Below are positions 42,549 to 50,519 of a DNA stretch of 64,000 nucleotides, in pieces. The notes beneath the pieces were generated by a model that saw only the letters and a program-made list of their open reading frames with translations, was not told the origin of the DNA and ran no database searches. The stretch lies in NCBI GenBank assembly GCA_903895725.1, contig CAITUV010000044.1, forward strand, positions 145,579-209,578, given 5' to 3'. Within the stretch, counting starts at the first letter, position 1, and each line of letters opens with the position of its first letter. This stretch comes from an uncultured Myxococcales bacterium (GTDB lineage Bacteria > Myxococcota_A > UBA9042 > CAIXZC01). A program made the position numbers and the translations under genes.

Positions 42549-43583
42549 CTAGAAATTCCCGCCCAGACTGACATAGATCGAAGTGTTGTTGCGCCGGTAA
42601 TCGTCCCAGAAGTTGGCGAACGGGAAGACGAACGACTTGTTGTCCGCAGACTTGGGCGACACCATCGTGGACGTCCCGATGGAGGCGCTGAGGTAGTCGT
42701 TGAACTGGTAGCTCAAGTCGAGCACGCCCGACTGCCCGTCCCGGTACCCCCGCCCTCCCCGTGCAAACTCGGATGACAGCTCGTCCTTGTCGTAGGAGGT
42801 GTAGGTCCAGGAGTGGTTGAGCGAGTACATGATGCCGAAGGACAGGGCATCCGTGATGTTCCAGCTCGCCATGAGAGAGTTCACCAGGCCGAAGCTGGTG
42901 TTGCTGCCGCCCACGGCCACGAGGTCGGTGGTGAGCTGCTCGTTGCCCTGGTAGTGGGCGAGCACCACGTGCTCACCGGCCTTGGACTGGTCGATGACCG
43001 GCGAGGTGTACCGGTTGAAGTTCTTGAAGAAAGAAATTCCGTACGCGATGTAGACCGGGCCGATCGCCCGGCCCATGCCGAGGCGGGCGTTGCTCGACAG
43101 CAGCAGCGTCCGGTACTGGCTCTGCAGGCTCGTCGGGAGGCCGAACCCGATGCCGCCGTTGACTCCGATGTCGACCACCGGAATCTTGAAGAGCTGTGCG
43201 TGCGACAGCCCCAGGCTCAGGTCGGAAATCAGCAGCCGGTTCTTGTAGGTGACCGAGCTCTCGTAGTTTTCCACTACCGACTGCGACACCGTCATGCCGG
43301 CGGTCAGTCGCAGCATGGGCGTGATCCGCCAGTACGGCGCAAGCCCCAGGCTCACGTCGTAGGATGCCCGGCGGACATAGGGGTCGTCCACGAACGTCCC
43401 GCCTCCGATCTCCTGCGTCAGCGAAACGCCGGCACCGATGGGGAACTTCTCCTTCTTGGCCTCTTCGAGCCGCCGCTCCTGCTCCGAGACCGCGGGAGGC
43501 GCACCTGCAGATTCCTGCGCCAGCAACGGCCACGAGGACGCGACGACCAGCCCTGCGAAAACCCAGAGAATCGCCCGTTTCAA
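42549..43583 (-). CDS. Outer-membrane beta-barrel protein of the protease operon
   Basis: The start is a TTG at 43583 behind GAGGAGGGGG, giving 344 residues with a clear signal peptide (cleavage near PLLAQ-ESAG). The mature protein is built from alternating amphipathic strands, rich in Tyr, Ser, Gly and Asn, and ends VSLGGNF with the terminal Phe typical of BAM-inserted barrels. No enzyme motif was seen. It precedes the 1884-residue lipoprotein by 30 nt and is probably the first gene of the operon. It may be a pore or an anchor for the two lipoproteins; this is inference. Confidence 0.75.
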   Translation of the reverse strand: MKRAILWVFAGLVVASSWPLLAQESAGAPPAVSEQERRLEEAKKEKFPIGAGVSLTQEIGGGTFVDDPYVRRASYDVSLGLAPYWRITPMLRLTAGMTVSQSVVENYESSVTYKNRLLISDLSLGLSHAQLFKIPVVDIGVNGGIGFGLPTSLQSQYRTLLLSSNARLGMGRAIGPVYIAYGISFFKNFNRYTSPVIDQSKAGEHVVLAHYQGNEQLTTDLVAVGGSNTSFGLVNSLMASWNITDALSFGIMYSLNHSWTYTSYDKDELSSEFARGGRGYRDGQSGVLDLSYQFNDYLSASIGTSTMVSPKSADNKSFVFPFANFWDDYRRNNTSIYVSLGGNF

Positions 43584-43647
43584 AGCCCCCTCCTCTGCGG
43601 CGGGCAATTTCGCATAGTCATGCCCCCTGCCGCATGAAACTTCCATC

Positions 43648-43676
43648 GTTGTACTCAGGTCGAAACGCAAAATCAA
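43648..43676 (-). promoter_or_regulatory. Candidate promoter of the barrel-metzincin operon
   Basis: TTGATT (43676-43671), 17-bp spacer, TACAAC (43653-43648) on the minus strand, about 65 nt before the TTG start. Both boxes are moderate matches to sigma70. Confidence 0.5.
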
Positions 43677-43890
43677 CTACCTGCCAGGAGAAAAACGCCG
43701 GATGCCCGCAGGAGGCGGTCCGGACGGACCCCACCCCCGAAAACTTCGTCATTCTCCACACATCCTACCCCCCGCGCAAGCAAAAAAAGATGGCCCCTGT
43801 TTTGAGTTGCCCCCCCCTCGCCATTGTGGTAAGGGAGGGACGCCATGTGTGGCCCTATGGGGGTTTGACCTGACGGAGGCAGTGGACGCA
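43677..43890. other. Divergent intergenic region before the S1-domain gene
   Basis: With the promoter above, the gap between divergent genes is 307 bp. The plus-strand half has C-runs and an A-rich patch (near 43784-43791) and a weak promoter-like pair, TTGAGT at 43802 and TGTGGT at 43825. No small gene was recognised. Confidence 0.4.
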
Positions 43891-45357
43891 ATGGTGAAAA
43901 TCGTGAGGACCGAGGACGGGCATCAGGGCGGCGATATCAGCCCGGCCGAATTCGAGCAGATGCTTAAGCAGAACCTGGACCCGGAAATCGTTCGCCCCGG
44001 CGAAATGGTCTCCGGAAAGGTCGTCTCCATCGGCGACGAATTCGTCTTCGTCGACATCGGAGGCAAGAGCGAGGGCATGATCAACGTTGACGAGTTCGTC
44101 AACGCCGAGGGGGAAATCGACATCATGCTCGGCGACGTGGTCGAGGCCACCGTCGTCACGCTGCGGGACGGCGTCCGCCTCTCCCGCAAGCTGCGCAAGG
44201 AGCACCAGACCGACAGCGTCCTCCAGGATGCTTTCGAGAACCAGATCCCGGTCGAAGGCAAGGTCGCCGAGGTCCGCAAGGGTGGCTTCGGCGTCGAGCT
44301 GGGCAGCGGCTCCAAGGCCTTCTGCCCCATCTCCCAGATCGACAACCATTTCGTGGACAAGGGCGAGGCCTACATCGGCCTCACCTACCACTTCCGCATC
44401 ATCGAGTTCTCGCAGGAAGGACGCAACATCGTCGTCTCCCGTCGCGTGCTCCTCGAGGAACAGGACAAGGCCCGCGCCCGGGAAACCCGGGAACGCCTCA
44501 AGCCCGGCATTCTCATGGACGGCATCGTCAAGCGCATCATGCCGTACGGCGCGTTCGTGGACGTCGGGGGCATGGACGGGCTCGTCCACGTGTCCGAGCT
44601 CGCGTGGGACCGCGTCGAGAACCCGGCCGACCACGTCAGCGAGGGACAGGCGGTCAAGGTCAAGGTGCTCGGCTACGACCCGGCCAAAGACAAGCTGTCG
44701 CTCAGCATCCGGGAAGCCGGAGTCGACCCGTGGGACGACGTGGAGCTCCGCTTCCCGTCCGGACAGACCGTGTCGGGCACGGTCACCCGCGTCGAGCCGT
44801 ACGGCGCCTTTGTCCGCATCGCCACCGGCATCGAAGGCCTGGTCCACGTGTCCGACATGACCTGGGCCGGCCGCGTGCGGCATGCCAGCGATGTCGTCAA
44901 CGTCGGCGATTCCGTCCAGGTCGCGATCCTCAATATCGACCGCGAGCGCAAGCGGATTTCCCTTGGAATGAAGCAGATCCATGCGGACCCGTTTGCCGGA
45001 ATCGGCGACAAGTACAAGGTCGGCAAGCCGGTGACCGGAACCGTGCAGCGGATCGGCGCAGGGGGTGTCTTCGTCGAGCTCGAGGAAGGAATCGTCGGAT
45101 TCCTCCCCGGTTCTCTGGCCGGTACGACTCGCGGGGAACCGCTGGTGGCCCAGTACAAGCCGGGCAAGGCCGTCACCCTCACCGTGCGGGAAGTCGATCC
45201 CGAGCGGCGCCGGGTCACCCTGGAATCCGCCTCCGGCGAAAGCCAGGAGGAACGTTCCGAGTTCGAGGCCTACATGTCCAAGCAGGGAGTCAACAAGATG
45301 GGGAGCTTCGGAGAGCTGCTCCAGAAGGCCCTGGCCGACAAGGACAAGAAGAAATGA
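43891..45357 (+). CDS. S1-domain RNA-binding protein (ribosomal protein S1-like)
   Basis: The 488-residue protein contains five S1/OB-fold repeats, recognisable at GEMVSGKVVSIGDEFVFVDIG, PVEGKVAEVRKGGFGVELG, LMDGIVKRIMPYGAFVDVGG, VSGTVTRVEPYGAFVRIATG and VTGTVQRIGAGGVFVELEEG. E. coli S1 has six and about 557 residues, so this is either a shortened S1 or one of several S1 paralogs. The ATG at 43891 is 11 nt after GGAGG; a GTG at 43882 is too close to it. Its stop overlaps the next start (ATGA), so it is translated with an exported phosphoesterase. Confidence 0.85.
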   Translation: MVKIVRTEDGHQGGDISPAEFEQMLKQNLDPEIVRPGEMVSGKVVSIGDEFVFVDIGGKSEGMINVDEFVNAEGEIDIMLGDVVEATVVTLRDGVRLSRKLRKEHQTDSVLQDAFENQIPVEGKVAEVRKGGFGVELGSGSKAFCPISQIDNHFVDKGEAYIGLTYHFRIIEFSQEGRNIVVSRRVLLEEQDKARARETRERLKPGILMDGIVKRIMPYGAFVDVGGMDGLVHVSELAWDRVENPADHVSEGQAVKVKVLGYDPAKDKLSLSIREAGVDPWDDVELRFPSGQTVSGTVTRVEPYGAFVRIATGIEGLVHVSDMTWAGRVRHASDVVNVGDSVQVAILNIDRERKRISLGMKQIHADPFAGIGDKYKVGKPVTGTVQRIGAGGVFVELEEGIVGFLPGSLAGTTRGEPLVAQYKPGKAVTLTVREVDPERRRVTLESASGESQEERSEFEAYMSKQGVNKMGSFGELLQKALADKDKKK

Positions 45358-46946
45358 TCCTTCGCCTCGCGGCGTCCTGCCTCGCCCTCCTCTGGTCCTC
45401 CAATCTCCTAGCCATCACCCCGGACGAAGTCCAGTACCGGTCCGACGCCGAAGACCTGTTCTGGTTCGTTGCCGTGACCGACTCCCACATCGGTGCCAGC
45501 CTCATGGGAGGCCAGCAGGATACCGAGAACCTGAACTTTGCCACGTCGGAGCTCCTGGACACGGTGCAGCCGCAGTTCCTGGCGCATCTCGGGGACCTCG
45601 TCGATGCCACGGGCGGCGGGCTCGTCCCCGTCGGACAGTTCGACGAGGAGTGGAACAACTACAAGGCCATCGTCGATGGCAACGGCATGACCGCGGATTT
45701 CTACCACGATCTGCCGGGCAACCACGACCAGTACGGCGACCCCGGCTTGCCCAGGTACCTGGCCAACTCGGTCCAGGGGCGGGCAACCGGCAAGCTCCAG
45801 CACTCCTGGACCGTCAAGACCGCACACTCCGACTTCCTCTTCCTCGGCATGCGCACCTGCAACACCGACGGGGCCTTCTGGCCGGCGGACCATGCCGGGC
45901 TCGAGTCCGGCGACCTCGAATGGGCCGCCGGCGAGCTCGCCGCCGCCCCCGATACCGACGTGCTCACCGTCCTGGGGCACCACCCCGTCTCCAACTTCGA
46001 GTCGGGCAAAAACGAGTTCCGGGACTTTCTCGAGCAGGAGGGGGCATCGGCATACCTCTTCGGCCACACGCATGACTACTCGATGAAGTGGCAGGACCAG
46101 ACGCTCCACGTCAACCTCGCATCGCTGGGAAAGTCCAAGCAGCTCCAGGTCGGCCTCTTCGCCTTCGACGGACGGGGACTGTCGGCTCGCGCCTTCGACA
46201 TCGGCCAATGGCCCATGCTCCTCGTGACCGCCCCGCTTCATGCCGGGCTCGCCGGAAACCACAAGCACGACTACAAGATCCCGGACTACATGACCCAGGC
46301 CCCCATCCGGGCAATCGCCTTCCATCCCGACGGAATCGACTCGGTGACCGCCGTGCTCGATTCCACGACGGAGATCGCAATGGTCCCTGTTGCGGACCAC
46401 GTCTGGCAGGGGTACTTCGATGCCTCGGTCCTGGACCTGTACCCGCACGAGATCGTCGTGACGGCCGCCCATGGAGACCAGAAGGACAGCCAGATGATCG
46501 AGTTCTACACCGCTCACGTGGAGAAGCCCGAGGTGGTGGAGGGCGAAGTCGGTTACGATTGCGATTACGATTGCGATGCCGATGCCGATGCCGACCCCGA
46601 TGCCTTGGGGGAGGAAAGCGGAAGCCCCGAAGAGGCCGAAGACCTTGGAGGTGAGCCGGGGACCGGAGAGATTGGGACTGTCGAAGGGGGAACAGGATCG
46701 GACAGTATGAGCGACGCCGGAGCCGGAGATGGGCTCGAGTGGGATTCTGCAGTCGGCGGCGAGGGCCTCCTGGCCGACGGCGAAGAGGCCGCCCCATCCC
46801 CCCCCGGAGTGACCGGCATCATCAAGGCAAAGAAGTCGGGAGGGTGCGCTGCGGGGGTTCCGGCAACGGCCCCCCCGGTGCTGCTCCTGTTCGTCGCATT
46901 CGTCGGCCTGGCCCGATGCCTGGGCCGGCTCGCACGGCGACCGTAG
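45354..46946 (+). CDS. Exported calcineurin-like metallophosphoesterase with MYXO-CTERM-like tail
   Basis: The 530-residue product has a signal peptide (cleavage near SNLLA-ITPDE) and the full metallophosphoesterase set: DSH (Asp43, His45), GD (Asp81), GNHD (Asn123, His124), GHH (His209-210) and GHTH (His238, His240), which bind two metal ions. After residue 400 comes an Asp-rich repeat linker, then an acidic Gly-rich region, and the end is GGCAAG, a hydrophobic helix and Arg residues, a MYXO-CTERM-like sorting signal. The substrate (phosphomonoester or diester) is unknown. Start overlaps the S1 gene by 4 nt. Confidence 0.88.
   Translation: MILRLAASCLALLWSSNLLAITPDEVQYRSDAEDLFWFVAVTDSHIGASLMGGQQDTENLNFATSELLDTVQPQFLAHLGDLVDATGGGLVPVGQFDEEWNNYKAIVDGNGMTADFYHDLPGNHDQYGDPGLPRYLANSVQGRATGKLQHSWTVKTAHSDFLFLGMRTCNTDGAFWPADHAGLESGDLEWAAGELAAAPDTDVLTVLGHHPVSNFESGKNEFRDFLEQEGASAYLFGHTHDYSMKWQDQTLHVNLASLGKSKQLQVGLFAFDGRGLSARAFDIGQWPMLLVTAPLHAGLAGNHKHDYKIPDYMTQAPIRAIAFHPDGIDSVTAVLDSTTEIAMVPVADHVWQGYFDASVLDLYPHEIVVTAAHGDQKDSQMIEFYTAHVEKPEVVEGEVGYDCDYDCDADADADPDALGEESGSPEEAEDLGGEPGTGEIGTVEGGTGSDSMSDAGAGDGLEWDSAVGGEGLLADGEEAAPSPPGVTGIIKAKKSGGCAAGVPATAPPVLLLFVAFVGLARCLGRLARRP
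46551..46604. repeat. GATNNC hexamer array B, inside the phosphoesterase gene
   Basis: Nine 6-bp units: GGTTAC, GATTGC, GATTAC, GATTGC, three GATGCC, GACCCC, GATGCC. It is in frame and encodes an Asp-X dipeptide repeat at residues 400-417 of the phosphoesterase. Confidence 0.85.
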
Positions 46947-46956
46947 CACCATCGGC

Positions 46957-47148
46957 ACATCCGCATCCCTCGCCGACGGCACATCCGCATCCCTCGCCGA
47001 CGGCACATCCACATCCCTCGCCGACGGCACATCCGCATCCCGCGCCGACGGCACATCCGCATCCCGCGCCGACGGCACATCCGCATCCCTCGCCGACGGC
47101 ACATCCGCATCCCGCGCCGACGGCACATCCGCATCCCGCGCCGACGGC
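46957..47148. repeat. 24-bp tandem repeat (minisatellite), eight copies
   Basis: Eight full copies of a 24-bp unit beginning ACATCCGCATCC and ending GCCGACGGC, plus a partial ninth copy. Copies differ mainly at CCCTCGCC versus CCCGCGCC; copy 3 has ACATCCACATCC. The array begins 11 bp after the phosphoesterase stop codon. On the minus strand it could read as an 8-residue repeat DVPSARDA, but no start, ribosome site or domain supports a gene. Confidence 0.9.
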
Positions 47149-47175
47149 ACATCCGGCGCATCGAACCCGGGGATG

Positions 47176-47313
47176 CACCCCGGGCTATCAACGTATCGCC
47201 CCCGTTGGGGGCTGGATCGGTTTCGGCCGATCCGGCAGGAGAGGTTGGATCCACCGGCGACGCTCTGGCACAATCAATCCCCCGGATGGGGCGCACGTTG
47301 ATAGCCCAGGGTG
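47176..47313. repeat. Intergenic element bounded by 19-nt inverted repeats (REP/MITE-like)
   Basis: CACCCCGGGCTATCAACGT (47176-47194) is repeated inverted at 47295-47313 with one mismatch, 100 bp apart. Inside are two perfect hairpins, GCCCCC-GTT-GGGGGC (47198-47212) and GGATCGG-TTTCGG-CCGATCC (47214-47233). A further hairpin, CGGCCACCTGTGGCCGG, follows at about 47319-47335. No transposase is present. The rest of 47314-47423 up to the DnaJ-like gene end holds no gene. Confidence 0.7.
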
Positions 47314-47423
47314 TAGCCCGGCCACCTGTGGCCGGTGCGGAACCCTGGGATCGGATGGTGCCCCACATCGGATGCCCACGGACACGTCCCCACGGCCCAT
47401 GCCATTCCACGGCCGATGGAGAG

Positions 47424-48512
47424 CTACCCCCCCAGGTCGCGCAGCTTTTCGAACAGGGTCTTGTGGTCTTCCGTGAGAGGATCCGGCAGGAGTACGTGGA
47501 GCACGACGTGGAGGTCACCCCGGGGGGAACCCTTGCGAGGCAACCCCTGCTCCCGGATGCGCAGGCGCGCCCGGTTGGGGGTCCCCTCCCTTACCTTGAG
47601 ACGACGCCGGGTTCCGTCCGCGGTCGGAACCTCCACCGTCCCCCCCAGGACCAGAGTCGTGAGGGGCACATCGATCTCGGTGACCAGGTCGTCCCCTTCG
47701 ATCCGGAAGAGCGGATGCGGGGCCACCCGGATTCGCAGCAGCAGGTCGCCGGCCGGCATGCCGCCCCCGCCGGGGCTCCCCTTCCCGGCCAACCGAAGCT
47801 TCTGGCCGTCGCGAACGCCGGGGGGGATGGTGATCTCGAGTCCCTGGGAGGCTCCCCCTCCTCCCAGGTTGACCCGGCGCTTTCCGCCGGTCACGGCCTC
47901 GTCCAGGGTGATGGTGAGCTCCGCCTCGGCGTCCTTCCCCCCCTGCGGGCCGAAGGGTCCGCCGCCCGAGAACGGATTGCCTTCGAAACCGCCCCCCTGA
48001 GCTCCGCCGAAGGGATTGGCCCCGGCAAACGGGTTCCCCTCGGTCCCGGCCCCGTCACCGAAGGGATTTCCCCGGAACTGGCCGCCGAACGGATTGCCCC
48101 CGAACGAGAACGTCTGGAAGTCCGGGCCGGCCGACCGGCCGCCCCGGCGCTTGCCCCCGCCCGACTTCCGCCCTCCTCCGAATCCGAAGATCCGGGAGAG
48201 GATGTCCTCCCCTCCGCCCCCCATTCCGCCGAACAGGTCGTTGAACACGGACTGGAAGTCGAAGTTGCGGAAGATGTCCTCCTGGCTGAAGCGCTGAGAG
48301 AATCCTTCCGCTCCGAACGTGTCGTACTGCTTCTTCTTCTCCGGGTCCGAGAGGACGGCGTAGGCCTCGTTGATCTCCTTGAACCTGGCCTCCGCTCCGG
48401 AATCCTTGTTCACGTCGGGATGGAACTTCTTGGCCAGATCCCGGAAGGCCTTCTTGATCTGGTCCTGAGTCGCGCCGCGCTCGAGCCCCAGGATCTTGTA
48501 GTAGTCCCTCAT
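47424..48512 (-). CDS. DnaJ-family co-chaperone, class II (CbpA-like)
   Basis: J proteins stimulate DnaK ATPase and deliver clients. The 362-residue protein has a J domain at residues 1-70 with HPD at 31-33, then a long Gly/Phe region (about 90-190) with repeated GNPFGG/NPF units, and two C-terminal substrate-binding domains (DAEAELTITLDEAVTGGKRRV and VTEIDVPLTTLVLGG). The zinc finger of class I DnaJ (CxxCxGxG repeats) is absent, so CbpA-like. No dnaK or grpE is adjacent. Confidence 0.92.
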   Translation of the reverse strand: MRDYYKILGLERGATQDQIKKAFRDLAKKFHPDVNKDSGAEARFKEINEAYAVLSDPEKKKQYDTFGAEGFSQRFSQEDIFRNFDFQSVFNDLFGGMGGGGEDILSRIFGFGGGRKSGGGKRRGGRSAGPDFQTFSFGGNPFGGQFRGNPFGDGAGTEGNPFAGANPFGGAQGGGFEGNPFSGGGPFGPQGGKDAEAELTITLDEAVTGGKRRVNLGGGGASQGLEITIPPGVRDGQKLRLAGKGSPGGGGMPAGDLLLRIRVAPHPLFRIEGDDLVTEIDVPLTTLVLGGTVEVPTADGTRRRLKVREGTPNRARLRIREQGLPRKGSPRGDLHVVLHVLLPDPLTEDHKTLFEKLRDLGG

Positions 48513-48580
48513 CTGACACCCTCGCCGGCGCCCCGCGTGCCATCCGTCATTCCCCGGGGCCGGCTCCTTCCCCCGCTGTC

Positions 48581-48608
48581 AATATATGCCACCCTTCTCT
48601 CAGCGCAA
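48581..48608 (-). promoter_or_regulatory. Candidate promoter of the DnaJ-like gene
   Basis: TTGCGC (48608-48603), 16-bp spacer, TATATT (48586-48581) on the minus strand, about 70 nt before the start codon. No CIRCE-type inverted repeat was seen. Confidence 0.5.
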
Positions 48609-48733
48609 GGTCGGCAGCGATGGTGGCATCAGGAGAGCACTGCCGGATTGACAATAGTCGATGGTCGATGAGCGATGGTCGCCGATGCCACGAACGAGCC
48701 GAGGCCGCCCGCCCGGAAGAGCATGGTCTGCCG

Positions 48734-48775
48734 GAATCGGAATCGGCATCGCAATGGACATCGCCATCGCAATCG
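48734..48775. repeat. GATNNC hexamer array C
   Basis: Seven 6-bp units, read on the plus strand as GGAATC, GGAATC, GGCATC, GCAATG, GACATC, GCCATC, GCAATC, the complement of GATNNC. The array ends 15 bp from the stop of the PHA-regulator-type gene. A looser 7-bp repeat of TCGATGG type lies nearby at about 48656-48679. Confidence 0.8.
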
Positions 48776-48790
48776 CCCTTCCCGCCGGCT

Positions 48791-49369
48791 CTATTTTCTC
48801 TCCAGGTCGACGATCCGGGCTTCGAGCTCGCGGATCTTCCTTTCCAGGGTGATCAGGCGGTCGGAGATGGTGGGCTCGACGTCCTTCTGGGCCGCACCGA
48901 GGATGGGGAACCCGATGAGCTGCTTGAACCGGTCGTCCACCGCCTTGGTCAGCTCGTCGAGGGCCGACTGGGTGGCCTGGCTGACTCCTGCCACGACGTG
49001 ACGGGCGTCTTCTCCCATCTTCTCGACCTTGCGTTCGGCCTGCTCCTTGATGCTGGCCATCTTCTTCTCGGCTTCGTCGGCCAGGGCAGTGACGTTGGCA
49101 AACTTCTTGTGCAGGATTTCGCCGCTGCTGCGGACGATCCCCTTCAAGGTGGACAGGGGGAGATTGCTCCGGTTGAGCTTCTCCTGCTCGTACAGGATCT
49201 GAGCCAGGGTCACGGACGTGATGTCTTCCCCGGTCTTGTTGTCGAGGATCTGGACCTCGTCGCCCGCCTGGAGGAACTCGGCCACCTCCTGGAGGGTGAC
49301 GTAACGGCTCTCCTTCAGGTCGTAGAGCTTGCGGTTGCTGTAGCGCTTGATGATGCGGCCTTCGCTCAT
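48791..49369 (-). CDS. phaR: Polyhydroxyalkanoate synthesis regulator-type protein
   Basis: The N-terminal 60 residues (RIIKRYSNRKLYDLKESRYVTLQEVAEF, then DNKTGEDITSVTLAQIL) match the PHB/PHA accumulation regulator DNA-binding domain. The C-terminal half is helical, with coiled-coil character from about residue 95 to the end (ERKIRELEARIVDLERK). Length is 192 residues. In known species PhaR represses phasin and pha genes and binds PHA granules; no pha gene is nearby, so the role here is inferred. Its ATG overlaps the upstream lipoprotein stop by 4 nt. Confidence 0.85.
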   Translation of the reverse strand: MSEGRIIKRYSNRKLYDLKESRYVTLQEVAEFLQAGDEVQILDNKTGEDITSVTLAQILYEQEKLNRSNLPLSTLKGIVRSSGEILHKKFANVTALADEAEKKMASIKEQAERKVEKMGEDARHVVAGVSQATQSALDELTKAVDDRFKQLIGFPILGAAQKDVEPTISDRLITLERKIRELEARIVDLERK

Positions 49370-50418
49370 TTCTCAACCTTCTTGGCCTGGGGTTTTTGCG
49401 GCTCCTTCGAGCCCGGCTCGACCAGCTCCTGGGAGTAGGTCGACTCCATGACTTCGTCGAACTTCTGGGAACGTCCCTTGCTGCGGACCTCGAACGCCTG
49501 GCTGGATACGGCTGCCATGGCCGACTTGACGATCACTCCCCGCTCGATGTCGATGACCGCCACCCCACTCCCCTGCCCCTTTCCCACGGTCTTGCCGCTC
49601 ATCCCCGGAGCCGTCACGTCCCCGTCGATCACGAATCGGCTGTCCGTTTCCACCACGGCACAACGGGCGCAATGTCCGTCGAGCTTCGTGAGCCCCACGA
49701 GCTTGGACTGGATGGTGAACCGGATCCGGTTGACGGTCTTGCGACGGTCAACCTTGGTCTCACGGTTTGCCTGCCACGTGTCTCCCGGCTTGACCGGGTG
49801 GTCGGGAAGCTCGATGACGGCATCTCGGACGAGCTGCTCGAGGACGTCCTTCATTCCGGACCAGCGGTCGGCCCCCTCACCTTCGAGGACGAACTGATCG
49901 ACCTTGCCCGTAGCGGTGGTGTGGAGGCGGAAATGCGCCTTTTCGATGGCATCCCGCAGCGATGCCATGGCCGAATCCATCTCCTTGTCCTTCGACTTCC
50001 CGCTCGGTTTGATTTCGAGGTCCCGGATGCGCAGGTTGACGGCCCACGCCTGGCGGTCGCCGCCCTCGACCAGGGTCCGCTCCAGGATGAACGACTGCTC
50101 CATTCCCATGGCCACCGTCTTGCCGCCCGGATGCTGCGTGCTCACCTGTTGCAGGCGCACGGCATAGTCGGCCCTTTCGACCGGCGCATAGAGGAGGGAG
50201 ACCGGCTCCCCAACCCCGGCCTCGATCTTCAGCTCGGACAGGAGAGCGGGCGGCTTGACCGCAGGCAGCGTCGGCTCGGCAAGCGGCCCCGACTGCCCGG
50301 CAGGCTCCTCCCCGGCCTTTGCGGGAACCGCATCGGTCCCTCCGGATTCCTGCTTGCACGCAGGTGAGAGGATCACGGTGGCCAGAAGCAGGGCCGGAAA
50401 CCAGAGCGCCTTGTCCAT
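49366..50418 (-). CDS. Putative lipoprotein of unknown function
   Basis: The 350-residue product has a signal peptide with lipobox LSPAC, a Pro/Ala/Gly-rich linker to about residue 60, and a larger beta-rich domain with the phrase HPVKPGDTWQANRE, a pattern often seen in uncharacterised surface lipoproteins (DUF6263-like). The tail is lysine/proline-rich (KEPQKPQAKKVEK). It overlaps phaR by 4 nt, so the two are translated together. The function is not recognised. Confidence 0.75.
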   Translation of the reverse strand: MDKALWFPALLLATVILSPACKQESGGTDAVPAKAGEEPAGQSGPLAEPTLPAVKPPALLSELKIEAGVGEPVSLLYAPVERADYAVRLQQVSTQHPGGKTVAMGMEQSFILERTLVEGGDRQAWAVNLRIRDLEIKPSGKSKDKEMDSAMASLRDAIEKAHFRLHTTATGKVDQFVLEGEGADRWSGMKDVLEQLVRDAVIELPDHPVKPGDTWQANRETKVDRRKTVNRIRFTIQSKLVGLTKLDGHCARCAVVETDSRFVIDGDVTAPGMSGKTVGKGQGSGVAVIDIERGVIVKSAMAAVSSQAFEVRSKGRSQKFDEVMESTYSQELVEPGSKEPQKPQAKKVEK

Positions 50419-50448
50419 GAGCGGCCTCCCGGCGTCGACTGAGGCGAG

Positions 50449-50477
50449 AAATCACCACAGATGGCGCACAATGTCAA
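50449..50477 (-). promoter_or_regulatory. Candidate promoter of the lipoprotein-phaR operon
   Basis: A perfect TTGACA (50477-50472) followed after 17 bp by a poor -10, TGATTT (50454-50449), on the minus strand. The weak -10 lowers confidence. Confidence 0.4.
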
Positions 50478-50519
50478 CGGGAAAGGAGGGGGGGCAGCCG
50501 GCAGAGGCGACCGTCCGGG

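Noticed and set aside
32268..42776. A plus-strand open frame of about 3,500 codons opposite the two giant lipoproteins
   Set aside because: It is the antisense shadow of GC-rich coding sequence. It is rich in Val, Leu, Gly, His and Arg, has no domain, ribosome-binding site or signal, while the minus strand has lipoboxes, zinc motifs and proper starts.
46957..47148. Possible CRISPR array
   Set aside because: The 24-bp units are directly adjacent with no unique spacers, and no cas gene is in the window.
45408..47273. A minus-strand open frame of about 620 codons including the DVPSARDA repeat
   Set aside because: Most of it is opposite the phosphoesterase gene, and its start lies within the inverted-repeat element. 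There is no ribosome-binding site or recognisable domain.
46739..47476. Plus-strand frame with HPHPSPTA repeats
   Set aside because: It starts inside the phosphoesterase gene in another frame and runs through the minisatellite and the hairpin element; no gene signal supports it.
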